Origin: Acidobacteriota bacterium | GTDB taxonomy: Bacteria; Acidobacteriota; Terriglobia; Acidiferrales; UBA7541 | NCBI GenBank assembly: GCA_013289585.1 | Contig: JABCZR010000001.1 | Location: 372,001-436,000 of the forward strand | Direction: 5' to 3' | DNA length: 64,000 bases | Shown here: positions 1-8,937 of the stretch, piece after piece | Layout: each line of letters opens with the position of its first letter | How positions within the stretch are numbered: the first letter of the stretch is position 1 | Made by a program: the position numbers and the translations under genes | The notes under the pieces: model-generated | The model's input: the letters and a program-made list of their open reading frames with translations, nothing else | What the model was told of the DNA's origin: nothing | Databases searched by the model: none

Positions 1-561
1 TGGGATTTTTGGCTGTATATCAAGGTCGTGGCTGGAATCTCCGCCATCGTAAGCCTTCCCTGGCTGGCAAGTGCGGTATGGCGTTTCATCCGACACGGAA
101 CGCCGGAGCGAAGCGTGCGACAGATTGGACAGGCAATCCTGGAAGCGCTGAAGTATGAGGGATCAATCCGGGGGCGGGCACGAGAGCTTGCTGTGTTTGC
201 CAGCCAGAACCGGGATGGCACCGTATTTTGCTCCGTCACAGGGGGAGGAGGAGCCGAGCAAGCGATTTTTCTTCGAACTTTGGGGGAAGTTCTCGCGCCT
301 ATCGAGAACCCAAGATATCTGCTGGCACGTACGCGGTTGTGGCGGTTTTTTCGGGAAGACTATTTCGCGGTTCCTGAGGTGCTGGCGCGAAAAAAAGAGT
401 TTGCAGAAATGTTTGCTAAGAAGTGGCGCCGTTTTGTGGGGCCGGTGGACCTTGTTTACACGCGTGCACCGGAGGGCCGAAGGTCGCTGTTGAGAGCTCG
501 GATTCATTCTCTTGCGGCCTCATTCCAGAAACGGGCAGAGCGGCTGAGTTGCTGGAAATAA
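1..561 (+). CDS. C-terminal part of a probable DEAD/DEAH helicase-like protein (5' truncated by window)
   Basis: The frame is open from base 1, so the gene starts outside the window; the first internal start (GTG at 28) is probably not the true one. The visible part opens with a hydrophobic stretch (WLYIKVVAGISAIVSLPWLA region) followed by a soluble domain. The blocks LGEVLAPIENPRYLLAR and RKKEFAEMFAKKWRRFVGP resemble the C-terminal region of large DEAD/DEAH helicase-like proteins known from Actinobacteria; this is recalled family knowledge, not an alignment. No helicase motif is visible because the N-terminal part is missing. The coding call is firm, the function is not. Confidence 0.6.
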   Translation, partial: WDFWLYIKVVAGISAIVSLPWLASAVWRFIRHGTPERSVRQIGQAILEALKYEGSIRGRARELAVFASQNRDGTVFCSVTGGGGAEQAIFLRTLGEVLAPIENPRYLLARTRLWRFFREDYFAVPEVLARKKEFAEMFAKKWRRFVGPVDLVYTRAPEGRRSLLRARIHSLAASFQKRAERLSCWK

Positions 562-602
562 GGATCGAAGTTCTACGTGTTCTGGACGGGGGCAGGTTGG
601 TG

Positions 603-1583
603 ATGAATACACGACGACAATTCTTGGGACTCGCCGCATGTTCAGCGACCGGTGCATTGGTGTCGCCGGGGCTGAAGAGTGTTTTTGCGAAGGATTGGAG
701 GAGCGAAACGGCGGTCGCGGCGGAGGCGGGGCCGGGCATGCGGTTCCCGGGGGTGGCACGGGAGCGGATTGCGATTGCTTCGTATCCGTTCCGGCAATTC
801 ATTATGGGGCGCGATGAAAAGGCCGGGAGCAGCGGCAGCGGGAAGATGGAGTTGACGGAGTTTGCAGGGCATGTAGGGGCGAAATTCAATATCAGGAAGA
901 TTGAGCCTTGGAGCGAGCATTTCCGGTCGCTGGAGAATGGGTACCTGGAGGAGCTGCGGGCGGCGGTGGCGAAGGCGGGCGGGGCGATCGTGAACATTGC
1001 GGTGGATGGGGAGCACAGTCCGTATGCGGCGGACGCGGCGGAGCGGGAACGGGCGGTGGCGTTCAGCAAGCAGTGGATTGATGCGGCGGTGGCGATCGGG
1101 TCGCCGAGCGTGCGGACGAATATTCCCCCGGCGAAGGATGCGAAGCCGGACGTGGAGCGGACGGCGGCGAGCCTGGCGCGGGTGGCGGAATATGGGGCGG
1201 CGAAGAACGTGGTGGTGAACCTGGAGAACGACAATGCGGTGAGCGAGGATCCGTTCTTCCTGGTGAAGGTGATTGAGAAAGTGAACAGCGCGTGGCTGCA
1301 TGCGTTGCCGGATTTTGCGAATACGCTGGCAGCGTACGACGAGGAGTACGCGTACAAGGGAATCGCGGAGATGTTCGGGCATGCGTACAACATTTCGCAT
1401 GTGAAGGAAACAGAGGTGGGGGACGGGAAGGACAAGGTCGCGCACGTGGACCTGGCGCGGACGTTTGGGATCGCGAAAAAACATGATTACAAAGGATATT
1501 TTTCGATGGAGTGGGACAGCCCGGGTGATCCGTATGCGGGGACGGCAGGGCTGATTGAGAAGACGCTGAAGAACCTTGCCTGA
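603..1583 (+). CDS. Tat-exported sugar phosphate isomerase/epimerase-like TIM-barrel protein
   Basis: The 326-residue product begins with a twin-arginine signal (NTRRQFLGL followed by an Ala-rich hydrophobic segment), so it is probably exported folded. The body reads as a xylose-isomerase-like TIM barrel: the opening strand IAIASYPFRQF, a central NLEND segment with candidate metal-binding acids, and a late HVKE segment followed by GYFSMEWDSPG near the C-terminus. ATG at 603 was chosen because it starts exactly at the Tat signal, although the frame is open further upstream and overlaps the preceding gene. Substrate is unknown; acidobacterial genomes carry many such exported paralogues. Confidence 0.85.
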   Translation: MNTRRQFLGLAACSATGALVSPGLKSVFAKDWRSETAVAAEAGPGMRFPGVARERIAIASYPFRQFIMGRDEKAGSSGSGKMELTEFAGHVGAKFNIRKIEPWSEHFRSLENGYLEELRAAVAKAGGAIVNIAVDGEHSPYAADAAERERAVAFSKQWIDAAVAIGSPSVRTNIPPAKDAKPDVERTAASLARVAEYGAAKNVVVNLENDNAVSEDPFFLVKVIEKVNSAWLHALPDFANTLAAYDEEYAYKGIAEMFGHAYNISHVKETEVGDGKDKVAHVDLARTFGIAKKHDYKGYFSMEWDSPGDPYAGTAGLIEKTLKNLA

Positions 1584-1632
1584 GAGTTCAGGCAGCATTC
1601 CACCGGAAAAAATACGTTCGCTGCGAGCAAAA

Positions 1633-1654
1633 GGGACGCAGCATGCTGCGCCCC
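1633..1654. repeat. Intergenic palindrome centred on GCATGC
   Basis: Bases 1637-1650 read CGCAGCATGCTGCG, a perfect 14-bp palindrome, flanked by GGGA and CCCC that extend the pairing. A related GC-rich hairpin ending GCGCCCCTA occurs at 25835-25859. No T-run follows, so it looks more like a dispersed palindromic repeat than a terminator. Confidence 0.5.
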
Positions 1655-1774
1655 TACACAGCGTTGGTTTTCCCTACCAACTCTGCGGCAAGTTTAGGGC
1701 GAGGGTGGTGCTTGTTGGAGGAGCGGGACAGGGGTATGCTTTTTTCTGAATTTTGTGGGGAGAGGGGAACAACA

Positions 1775-2356
1775 ATGAAAATACGTGCGAGTTTGATGGT
1801 GGCGGGGATAGCGATGTTGATGGCGGCGGCAGTTGCGAGGGCGCAGCAAGCGGCACCGGCAGCGGGCGCGCCGCCGGACATGTCGCCCGTGGCAAATCCG
1901 GTGAGCGGGTTCGTGAAGGCGGGAGTGACGCGATACGAAAAAAACATGGTGGGAGCGGCCGAGGCGATGCCGGCGGACAAATACAGCTTCAAGCCTTCGC
2001 CGGAGATGAATTCGTTCGGGCACCTGGTGATGCACATCACGCAATCGAATAATACGTTTTGCTCGAAGATTTCCGGACAGACGGCGCCGGACGTGAAGAT
2101 CGCGGAAAACGATTCGAAGGACAAGCTGGTGGCGGCGCTGAAGGATTCGTTCGCATTTTGCGCGACGGCGCTGGCAGGCGTGGATGATTCGAAGCTAGGG
2201 GAGCAATTCGTGCTGTTCGGCGGCCGGCCGATTTCAAGGGGAGGCGCGCTGGTGGCGCTGGGCGGCAGTTGGACGGATCACTATGCGACAGAAGCGATCT
2301 ATTTGCGATTGAACGGGATTTTGCCGCCGACCGCGCAGCCACCAGAGAAGAAATAG
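1775..2356 (+). CDS. DinB-family protein with signal peptide
   Basis: The 193-residue protein starts with a Sec signal peptide (MKIRASLMVAG through ARAQ). The mature part has the DinB-like four-helix layout: a first His in SFGHLVMHITQSN, then a late His in WTDHYATEAIYLRLNGI. In this superfamily such histidines bind a metal, and some members are thiol-dependent transferases; the reaction here is unknown. ATG at 1775 is supported by a GGGGAGAGGGGA purine run just upstream and by the signal peptide beginning exactly there. The next gene is convergent. Confidence 0.8.
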   Translation: MKIRASLMVAGIAMLMAAAVARAQQAAPAAGAPPDMSPVANPVSGFVKAGVTRYEKNMVGAAEAMPADKYSFKPSPEMNSFGHLVMHITQSNNTFCSKISGQTAPDVKIAENDSKDKLVAALKDSFAFCATALAGVDDSKLGEQFVLFGGRPISRGGALVALGGSWTDHYATEAIYLRLNGILPPTAQPPEKK

Positions 2357-2424
2357 CGGATTGCCACAGAGGCATGGAGACACGGAGAGAAATCCGTGGA
2401 GAAGATCAGAGATCAGAGAAAAGA

Positions 2425-5400
2425 TCAGACCTGGAGGACGTCGCCATCGCGGGCGACGATTTCATAGAGGACTGGATTGACGAAGAAGCCGAGGAGCAGG
2501 CGCGAGAGCAGGCCGGCGACAACGACGATGGCGAAGGGCTTCTGCGTATCGCTGCCGACGCCGGTGGACATGGCCGCGGGGAGAAGGCCGAGGCAGGCGA
2601 CGAGAGCGGTCATCATGATCGGGCGAAGGCGCAGGAGCGAGGCACCCATGGTGGCTTCGCGGACGGATTTTCCTTCGAGGCGCAGCTTGTTGATGTAGCT
2701 CACAAGGATGACGGCGGTTTCCACGGAGACGCCGAGGAGCGCGAGCAAGCCGAGAATGCTGGAAACGCTTATGGGCGTATGCGTGAGCTTGAGGGCGATG
2801 AGCGCGCCAATCGGTTCGGTGAGAACCACGCCGAGTGCGATGCCAATGGGAAATTTGAAATTGCCATAGAGGGCAAAGAGAATCAGGAAAATCAGAAGGA
2901 TCGCGAGCGGGCCGATAATGATGAATTGCGATTTAGCTTCGACCAGCTCGCTGTATTCACCACCCCAATCGAGTGAGTAGCCTTCCGGGAGTTTTACGGA
3001 CTTAGCGACGGCGGCTTGTCCAGCGTTGACGATGCCTTCCAGGTTGCGCCCTTCAATGGAAAACTGAATGCCGATGTAGCGCGAGTTATTTTCGCGGTAG
3101 ATGAAGGAGGCGCCGGTGCTTTCCTTGATGGTGGCGAGCTCGGAGAGAGGAATCTGCTGACCAGCGGGAGCGGGGACGAGGAGATCGCCAATGTCGCGGG
3201 CGCTGGAACGGAAGCGCGGCTCCATTCGAACGATGAGGTCGAAAAGCTTTTCGCCCTGGATAACTTGCGTAGCAGCCTGGCCGCCGACGGCCGCCTGGAC
3301 GACGGCTTCGACGTCGGCAACGTTAATGCCGTAACGCGCAATTTTCTGACGGTCGGCATCGATTATAAGGCTGGGCTGGCCGAGTTCGCGAACGACGGTG
3401 AGCTCGGTGAAGCCCTGGGTGCTGGCGAGAACATTTTTGATTTCCACGGCTTTTTTCTCGAGAGTGTCGAGATCGGGGCCGAAGATTTTTACCGCGAGGG
3501 CGCTCTTGAGGCCGGTGAGGGCTTCGTCGACGGCGTCTTCGGCGGGCTGGGTGTAGTTAAAGATGACGCCTGGATAAGTCTCGAGCTTTTTCTGGACGTC
3601 TTCGATGAGCTGCTCTTTCGAATGGACCGATCCTTTTTTCCAGGACGCGTCGCCGTAGGGCTTCAAACCAACATAAAACTCGCAATTGAAAAAGCCCGTG
3701 GGATCGGTGCCGTCATCGGGGCGGCCGAGCTCGGAGCCGACGACGGTGACTTGCGGATATTTGGAGAGCAGATCGCGGACCTGCGGCGCGAACTTGCTGG
3801 CGTCCTCGAAAGAGATGGTATAGGGCATGGTGGCGCGAACCCAAAGCGCGCCTTCATCGAGGTGCGGGAGGAATTCGCCGCCGATAAAAGGAACCAGCAG
3901 CAGCGTAGACACAAAGATGAGTGTCGCGGCGAACAGCGTGGTCTTCGGATGATTGAGGCACCATTCGAGGCGCTTGCCGTAACTGTCGCGTACCCAATCG
4001 AAGATGCGGTTGGGCTTTTCCTGAACGCCGCTCTTGAACCAGTAGGAAGCGAGAACGGGAACGAAGGTAAGAGTAAAGACCAGGGCGCCGACGAGCGCGA
4101 AGGCCATGGTGTCGGCCATGGGATGGAACAGTTTTCCGGCAGGGCCGGTGAGCGCGTAGATGGGAAGGTAGCCGGCGATGATGACGGCGACGGAATAGAA
4201 AATGGGGCGGTCGACGTCGCGCGCAGCGGCGAGAATGACTTCGTTTAGTTTGTAGTCCTGGCCCTTTCGCAGGCCGAGTTCGCGGTAGATGTTCTCGACC
4301 ATGACGATAGTGCCGTCAATGATGATGCCGAAGTCAATGGCGCCGATGGAAAGCAGGTTGGCGGCTTCGCCGGTGGCGTTCAAGAAAATAAAAGCGAAGA
4401 GCAACGCGAGAGGAATGGTGAGCGCGGTGATGACCGCGGCACGGACACTGACGAGAAAAAAGATTAGGACGATGAGAACGAAAACCATACCGCGGATCAG
4501 ATTCCACTCGACAGTGTCGGTAGTGACGCGGACGAGGTCGCTGCGGTCGTAGTAGGGGCGGATTTTCACATCGGGCGGAAGGACATTGCGATTGAGCTCT
4601 TCCGTTTTTTTCTCGACGCCTGCGAGGACGTTTTGGGTCTGCTCGCCGCGACGCATGAGGATGACGCCTTCGACGGCGTCGTCGTTGCTTTTCTGTTTGT
4701 CCTGGAAACCGAAAATGCCGAGGCGCGGAGCGTGGCCGATCTCCACATGGCCGATGTCCCTGATTCGAATGGGAACGCCGTTGCCGGCTCCGACGACGAC
4801 CTCGCCGATTTCGTCGGTGGATTTAACGAGGCCGAGCCCGCGCACGTAGTAGAACTGGCCGCCCTGGGTGTAGAAGCCTCCGCCGGTGTTGGAGTTGTTG
4901 GCAGTGAGTGCGCTAAGAACCTGCACGACCGGGAGATGGAAATTGTAAAGCTTCACGGGATCAAGCAGGACTTGATACTGCATGGTCGGCCCGCCGAAGC
5001 CGGAATCGTCGGCGACGCCGGGAACGCTCTTGTAAGCGCGCTCGATGATCCAGTCCTCATACGTATGCAACTCCATGGGGGTGCGGTCCGGGCTCTCGAT
5101 GACGTAGCGGTAAACGAGACCGCTGGGGCTGAAGAGTGGCGCCATGCTGGGAGTGACGCCCTGGGGGAGCTGGGCGTCGCTAATGCGCTGGAAGACCTCC
5201 TGGCGGGCGAAATAAGGATCGACGCCTTCGTCGAACGTTAACCGCACGTCGGAGAGGCCGTAGAGGGAGATCGAACGCATCACTTTCAGATGCGGGGAGC
5301 CGTTCATGGCGAGCTCGAGCGGGAGTGTAGTAAGGCGCTCGACTTCTTCAGCGGCATGGCCGGGCCACTGGGTGATGAGTTCGACCATCGGGGGCGAGAG

Positions 5401-5523
5401 ATCGGGATAGGCATCCACGGGCATGCGCTGAAAGGAGACAGCACCGGCGATGATGATGAGCACGGTGACCATCATCACCAGGAAGCGCTGCTGCAGAGCG
5501 AATTGGACAATGCGATGGATCAT
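2425..5523 (-). CDS. Heavy-metal-type RND efflux pump, inner-membrane subunit (CusA/CzcA family)
   Basis: The 1032-residue protein has the standard RND length and layout: TM1 at the N-terminus (VMMVTVLIIIAGAVSF), a large periplasmic porter domain, a central TM bundle, a second porter domain and a second TM bundle. The segment DFGIIIDGTIVMVENI near residue 400 carries the Asp-Asp-Glu set typical of the proton relay in heavy-metal efflux pumps. It is the last gene of a minus-strand operon after the adaptor (25-base gap) and the outer-membrane channel. It would expel metal cations across the envelope using the proton gradient. Copper/silver versus zinc/cobalt/nickel cannot be decided from the sequence alone. 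Confidence 0.93.
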   Translation of the reverse strand: MIHRIVQFALQQRFLVMMVTVLIIIAGAVSFQRMPVDAYPDLSPPMVELITQWPGHAAEEVERLTTLPLELAMNGSPHLKVMRSISLYGLSDVRLTFDEGVDPYFARQEVFQRISDAQLPQGVTPSMAPLFSPSGLVYRYVIESPDRTPMELHTYEDWIIERAYKSVPGVADDSGFGGPTMQYQVLLDPVKLYNFHLPVVQVLSALTANNSNTGGGFYTQGGQFYYVRGLGLVKSTDEIGEVVVGAGNGVPIRIRDIGHVEIGHAPRLGIFGFQDKQKSNDDAVEGVILMRRGEQTQNVLAGVEKKTEELNRNVLPPDVKIRPYYDRSDLVRVTTDTVEWNLIRGMVFVLIVLIFFLVSVRAAVITALTIPLALLFAFIFLNATGEAANLLSIGAIDFGIIIDGTIVMVENIYRELGLRKGQDYKLNEVILAAARDVDRPIFYSVAVIIAGYLPIYALTGPAGKLFHPMADTMAFALVGALVFTLTFVPVLASYWFKSGVQEKPNRIFDWVRDSYGKRLEWCLNHPKTTLFAATLIFVSTLLLVPFIGGEFLPHLDEGALWVRATMPYTISFEDASKFAPQVRDLLSKYPQVTVVGSELGRPDDGTDPTGFFNCEFYVGLKPYGDASWKKGSVHSKEQLIEDVQKKLETYPGVIFNYTQPAEDAVDEALTGLKSALAVKIFGPDLDTLEKKAVEIKNVLASTQGFTELTVVRELGQPSLIIDADRQKIARYGINVADVEAVVQAAVGGQAATQVIQGEKLFDLIVRMEPRFRSSARDIGDLLVPAPAGQQIPLSELATIKESTGASFIYRENNSRYIGIQFSIEGRNLEGIVNAGQAAVAKSVKLPEGYSLDWGGEYSELVEAKSQFIIIGPLAILLIFLILFALYGNFKFPIGIALGVVLTEPIGALIALKLTHTPISVSSILGLLALLGVSVETAVILVSYINKLRLEGKSVREATMGASLLRLRPIMMTALVACLGLLPAAMSTGVGSDTQKPFAIVVVAGLLSRLLLGFFVNPVLYEIVARDGDVLQV

Positions 5524-5548
5524 CTTGATCTCGCGGTTGAGTCTCCCT

Positions 5549-6730
5549 TTAGTGCTGCAAAGAATTCTTGAATTGCAGGAACAGGCTGCCGTCGCCGACG
5601 ACGCGCTCGCCTTCCTTCACGCCGTCGGTAACTTGAGTGCGGCCGCCCTGGCTGTCACCGACCTTGACGAGGCGGCGGGCGAATTGATTCGAACCGGATT
5701 GCACGTAGATGAAGGGCTGATTTTCCGTGTCGCGGAGAACGGCGGCGTCAGGGACGATGAGCGCATCGCGAACCGCGCCGGCCTGGACGGTCGCGGTGAC
5801 ATACATGTCTTTTTTGAGTTTCTTGGCGGGATTACTGGTGACGATACGCGCCTGCAGGGTGCGCGTGTTGGGATCGAGCGCCGACCCGATGTAAGAAATT
5901 TTCCCGTGAAAAACATCCGGATAGGAGTCGGTGGTGATGTCCACGGAATCACCCGGGTGCACGTATGCCATATCGCTCTGGTAGACGTTGACGAGGACCC
6001 AGACGGTGCTCATGTCGGAAATGGTAAAAATCTGTGTTGCGCCGGCCATGAGCAGCTGGCCGGGACCGACGAGACGCTCGACAACATCACCGCCGACCGG
6101 GGCGATTACGGGAATTTGAGAAGTCGTATTCGGAGGGAGCTTCATTACGGCTTCCGGATCTTTCAGGCCAAGTGCACGCAGGACGTCCTCACTGGATTGC
6201 ATGTCAGCCTGCGCCTGGATGCGGCCGGATTCGGCTTGCTGGAGATCGGCCTCGGCGATGGCGCCGTGAGAGTAGAGGTCCTGCGCGCGGTTATAGATTT
6301 TTTCAGCAAGAAAAAATGCGTCGCGGGCTTTGATGTAAGCAGACCGCGCCGCGGAATAGTCAGGACTGTTCACCGTTAGCAACGGCTGACCCGCATGCAC
6401 GGTCTCGCCGGGTGCGACCAGGATCTGGTTGACGGGCCCCCCGATGGCGCTGAAAACCGGAGTGGTCTTGAAAGCGTTATAGGTGGCGTTACCCGTCAGG
6501 CGCAGGACGCGGGGGAGCTTCGTTTTCTCCACGGCCACAACCTGGATATGAGACATCTGATCCTGAGGAACGGTGAAGAGAGAAGCGGTGTCCGCTTTAG
6601 ACTCCGTTCCTGAATACGAGGTCATTTTGGATTCAGAGTCCCCCGAGCCAGAGCCGCAGCCCGCGAAGACCAGCACGGCTGTGAGAGCGGCGAACGAAGA
6701 AATAGCTGAAGGCAAGAAAGTTTTTCTCAT
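5549..6730 (-). CDS. RND efflux periplasmic adaptor lipoprotein (CusB/CzcB/HlyD type)
   Basis: The 393-residue product starts with a lipoprotein signal ending in the lipobox VFAGC, so it is probably lipid-anchored. The core contains the biotinyl-lipoyl half-motif around QILVAPGETVHAGQPLLTV, a helical hairpin (SAYIKARDAFFLAEKIYNRA region), then beta-barrel and membrane-proximal domains ending in VKEGERVVGDGSLFLQF. It would bridge the inner-membrane pump and the outer-membrane channel. The start overlaps the stop of the upstream channel gene in an ATGA, indicating translational coupling. Confidence 0.92.
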   Translation of the reverse strand: MRKTFLPSAISSFAALTAVLVFAGCGSGSGDSESKMTSYSGTESKADTASLFTVPQDQMSHIQVVAVEKTKLPRVLRLTGNATYNAFKTTPVFSAIGGPVNQILVAPGETVHAGQPLLTVNSPDYSAARSAYIKARDAFFLAEKIYNRAQDLYSHGAIAEADLQQAESGRIQAQADMQSSEDVLRALGLKDPEAVMKLPPNTTSQIPVIAPVGGDVVERLVGPGQLLMAGATQIFTISDMSTVWVLVNVYQSDMAYVHPGDSVDITTDSYPDVFHGKISYIGSALDPNTRTLQARIVTSNPAKKLKKDMYVTATVQAGAVRDALIVPDAAVLRDTENQPFIYVQSGSNQFARRLVKVGDSQGGRTQVTDGVKEGERVVGDGSLFLQFKNSLQH

Positions 6731-8034
6731 GGCAGAGTCCTTGTTCCCACGGCCTGGCGCATCTGTTCGAGCGCGGTCATATAACTGGCAAGAGCCTGGC
6801 GATAGGCGAGCTGATTGGCGCGATAGGTGCGCTCGGAATCGAGATAATCGAGCAGGCTGGCGGCGCCGCGTTTATAGGCGTACTCGCTGATATCGCGCGA
6901 CTGCCTGGCCATATCGACATAGCCGCCGCGATAGAGCTGGACGATTTGCTCGTTGCTGCGAAGCGCCTCGTAAGCGTCAACGACGTCGCTGAGAACCTGC
7001 TGGGAGGATTCGCTGGCGAGTTCCTGGGATTGCGTGATGGCGTAGCGAGTACGGGCGATCTCACCCTGGTTGCGGTCGAAGAAGGGGAGCTGAATGTTGA
7101 AGAAGAATGCGCCGGTATTTGTAGCGGCGACGTGGGAATAGTTGAAGCTGGCACCGAGGTCGCGTTTGCCGTTGGCTTCCGCGAGCGCCTCCTGGCTGCG
7201 GGCAGCAATGAGGTTTTGCTGCGCGGCGCGGAGGTCGGGACGCGTGCGCAGCGCCAGGGCCTTCAAATCGTCGAGACCTGCGCGAACAGCCAGATAGTCG
7301 AGGTCGCCTTCCACATCATAATTGTCGGGAACAGATTCGAATCCGAGGAACTGGCGGAGGCCGGTGAGCGCCTGGACTTTGGCGAGCTTTGCGGTAAAGA
7401 CATCGCTCTGGAATTGCAGCAACTGCAATTTGATCTTGAGAAGATCGCCCTCGCTCATGTCGCCGGCTTTGTAGCGCGTCTCGCTGATGTCCACGGTCTT
7501 CTGAAAGCTGTCGAGATCCTGCTGATTGAAATCGATGGTGGATTGCGCGAGAAGCACGGCGACGAATTGCTGCGAAACGTTGAAGACGAGCTGGCGCTCG
7601 TTGTCGGCGACGGTAGAGGTGGTGGCAGCAGTCTGATCCTTGGCGGCTTGCAGGCGATGCTGGCGCTTTTTGCCGCGTTCGAAGGTGTAGCCGATGCCGA
7701 GGTCAAACTGCGCCACGTTGTCAATGTAGTCGGCTGTGAATTTATTGGGCTGGAAGATGGGAAGGAACTGAGCGTCCCAGGAGAGGACGGGGTTGGGGCG
7801 CAGATTAGCGGTGATTTCCTGGGCCTGATTTTGCAGGATGGTGGTGCGCGCGGCCAGGAGAGCATGGTCATGCTCCAGCGCCAGGCGAATGGCTTCCTCA
7901 ATGGAGATTCTCGCTGCCGGGGTCTGCGGCGAGGCGGCGCTCGGTCTGGGCACCGGGGCCGAAGGAGGCTGCTGCGCTGCCGAGAAAGCCGGCGCGGCCA
8001 GAAGGGCCAGGGCCCATAAAGATAGTTTTCTCAT
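6727..8034 (-). CDS. Outer-membrane efflux channel (TolC/CusC/CzcC family)
   Basis: The 435-residue product has a signal peptide (MRKLSLWALALLAAPAFSAAQ) and two outer-membrane-efflux-protein repeats rich in long amphipathic helices, such as SIEEAIRLALEHDHALLAARTT at the beginning and the closing SYMTALEQMRQAVGT. ATG at 8034 was preferred to an upstream in-frame start because AAGGA lies eight bases before it and the signal peptide begins there. It is the first gene of the tripartite operon and forms the exit duct for the pump. Confidence 0.9.
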   Translation of the reverse strand: MRKLSLWALALLAAPAFSAAQQPPSAPVPRPSAASPQTPAARISIEEAIRLALEHDHALLAARTTILQNQAQEITANLRPNPVLSWDAQFLPIFQPNKFTADYIDNVAQFDLGIGYTFERGKKRQHRLQAAKDQTAATTSTVADNERQLVFNVSQQFVAVLLAQSTIDFNQQDLDSFQKTVDISETRYKAGDMSEGDLLKIKLQLLQFQSDVFTAKLAKVQALTGLRQFLGFESVPDNYDVEGDLDYLAVRAGLDDLKALALRTRPDLRAAQQNLIAARSQEALAEANGKRDLGASFNYSHVAATNTGAFFFNIQLPFFDRNQGEIARTRYAITQSQELASESSQQVLSDVVDAYEALRSNEQIVQLYRGGYVDMARQSRDISEYAYKRGAASLLDYLDSERTYRANQLAYRQALASYMTALEQMRQAVGTRTLP

Positions 8035-8106
8035 GGTGATAATCCTTACGCGTCCCCCCAAAGGGGACAGCTAGCAGTCGGGAACAGACCAGGGAGAAGG
8101 AGTTAG

Positions 8107-8382
8107 TTAAAGCGCGGGAGGAGCGCGCGGAGAGGTAGCGCGCGGAACGGCAGAACCCGGGGAAACGAGCAACGGCGGCAGTTCGAGCCGGTTGACGAAC
8201 GGCACAACGGCAATGCTTGGAGACTGCGTGGCGACAGCAGAACCCACGGTAGAGCAGATCGGGCAGATGTGCGAAGCCGAAGGGGTGGCCGTCAAATCGG
8301 CGCAGAAGTGGAACTGCGCCCCGAGGAAGACCATCCCGAGGAGCAACGCCAAGATACGAATCCGCTGTGTCTTGCCGAGCAT
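8107..8382 (-). CDS. Small membrane or exported Cys/His protein, DUF2946-like
   Basis: The product (91 residues from the ATG at 8382; an in-frame ATG at 8427 would add 15) has a hydrophobic N-terminal segment (ILALLLGMVFLGAQFHF) followed by SHICPICSTVG and a Pro-rich tail ending PRAPPAL. The CxxC plus His cluster and the terminal Arg-Ala-Pro-Pro resemble DUF2946-type proteins, which are often found with copper transport genes; that link is recalled, not searched. It lies directly upstream of the RND operon on the same strand, 72 bases away, and is divergent from a similar protein at 8509. Metal sensing or handling is an inference. Confidence 0.6.
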   Translation of the reverse strand: MLGKTQRIRILALLLGMVFLGAQFHFCADLTATPSASHICPICSTVGSAVATQSPSIAVVPFVNRLELPPLLVSPGSAVPRATSPRAPPAL

Positions 8383-8468
8383 GTAGGTACTAAGACGAAG
8401 CTTAGGATGAAATGGTTGCGGGGTCAAGGAAGGCGCGTGTAACTGTGTTGCTTTTAAAGGACCGGGCC

Positions 8469-8497
8469 TCGACCTGATGCGAGCGAGGTGCTATGGT
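8469..8497 (+). promoter_or_regulatory. Possible sigma-70-type promoter in the divergent gap
   Basis: TCGACC at 8469-8474 and TATGGT at 8492-8497 are separated by 17 bases, just upstream of the small Cys/His gene at 8509. The match to consensus is moderate and the start codon would lie very close to the transcription start. Confidence 0.25.
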
Positions 8498-8508
8498 AAA
8501 TCTGGCCT

Positions 8509-8808
8509 ATGAATCGCCTTAGATTCTTGTTTGAAAGGACGGCTGTGCGCCGCGCGCTGGCGCTGTTGGCTTGCGCTGCGCTGTTGTACTTTGCCGCGGG
8601 CGGCAGTTTCCTTCACGAACACACGAAAGGCCCCGATACCGCCTGCCATATTTGTCAGGCGCTGCACATGCCGACGCTGGCGGCTGCGCCCCTCGACCTC
8701 GTCAGCACGCCTGAGTTTGTCACCTGGTATTTTTCGCTCCCGCAACACGCAGCTCCGAGCGATTCGTTTGCGCTGCATCGCGCGGGGCGCGCCCCTCCTT
8801 CCGCGTAA
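8509..8808 (+). CDS. Small membrane or exported Cys/His protein, DUF2946-like
   Basis: The 99-residue product has a basic N-terminus, one hydrophobic segment (ALALLACAALLYFAAGG), then FLHEHTKG and ACHICQALHMP, and ends GRAPPSA. The order (one TM segment, His-rich stretch, Cys-His-Ile-Cys, Pro-rich tail with terminal Ala-Pro-Pro) is the same as in the divergent neighbour at 8107-8382, so the two are probably distant paralogues. It precedes a TonB-dependent receptor on the same strand. A role in binding or sensing copper or another soft metal is suggested by the motif and by the RND pump next door, but is not shown. Confidence 0.6.
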   Translation: MNRLRFLFERTAVRRALALLACAALLYFAAGGSFLHEHTKGPDTACHICQALHMPTLAAAPLDLVSTPEFVTWYFSLPQHAAPSDSFALHRAGRAPPSA

Positions 8809-8937
8809 TTCCATCTTCAGTTCATTGGTTTTCCCTACTGTGCGTTGACGCTTATTCAAGCGGCCACGCAACCGCCACATTTCCAGGCGGTTTCTATCCA
8901 CACTCACACAGCTGACCCTTCAAGGGATGGAGAGAAA

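Noticed and set aside
416-1435. Long minus-strand frame of 339 codons opposite the TIM-barrel gene
   Set aside because: Its product is a low-complexity Ser/Ala/Thr-rich sequence typical of the antisense of a GC-rich gene. The plus strand has a clear Tat signal and fold.
3016-4248. Plus-strand frame of 410 codons inside the RND pump gene
   Set aside because: Acidic, Gly-rich antisense product without motifs. The minus strand encodes a complete pump.
5450-8019. Two long plus-strand frames (5450-6379 and 6946-8019) opposite the adaptor and channel genes
   Set aside because: They have no recognisable motifs, and the minus-strand genes show signal peptides, ATGA coupling and full domains.
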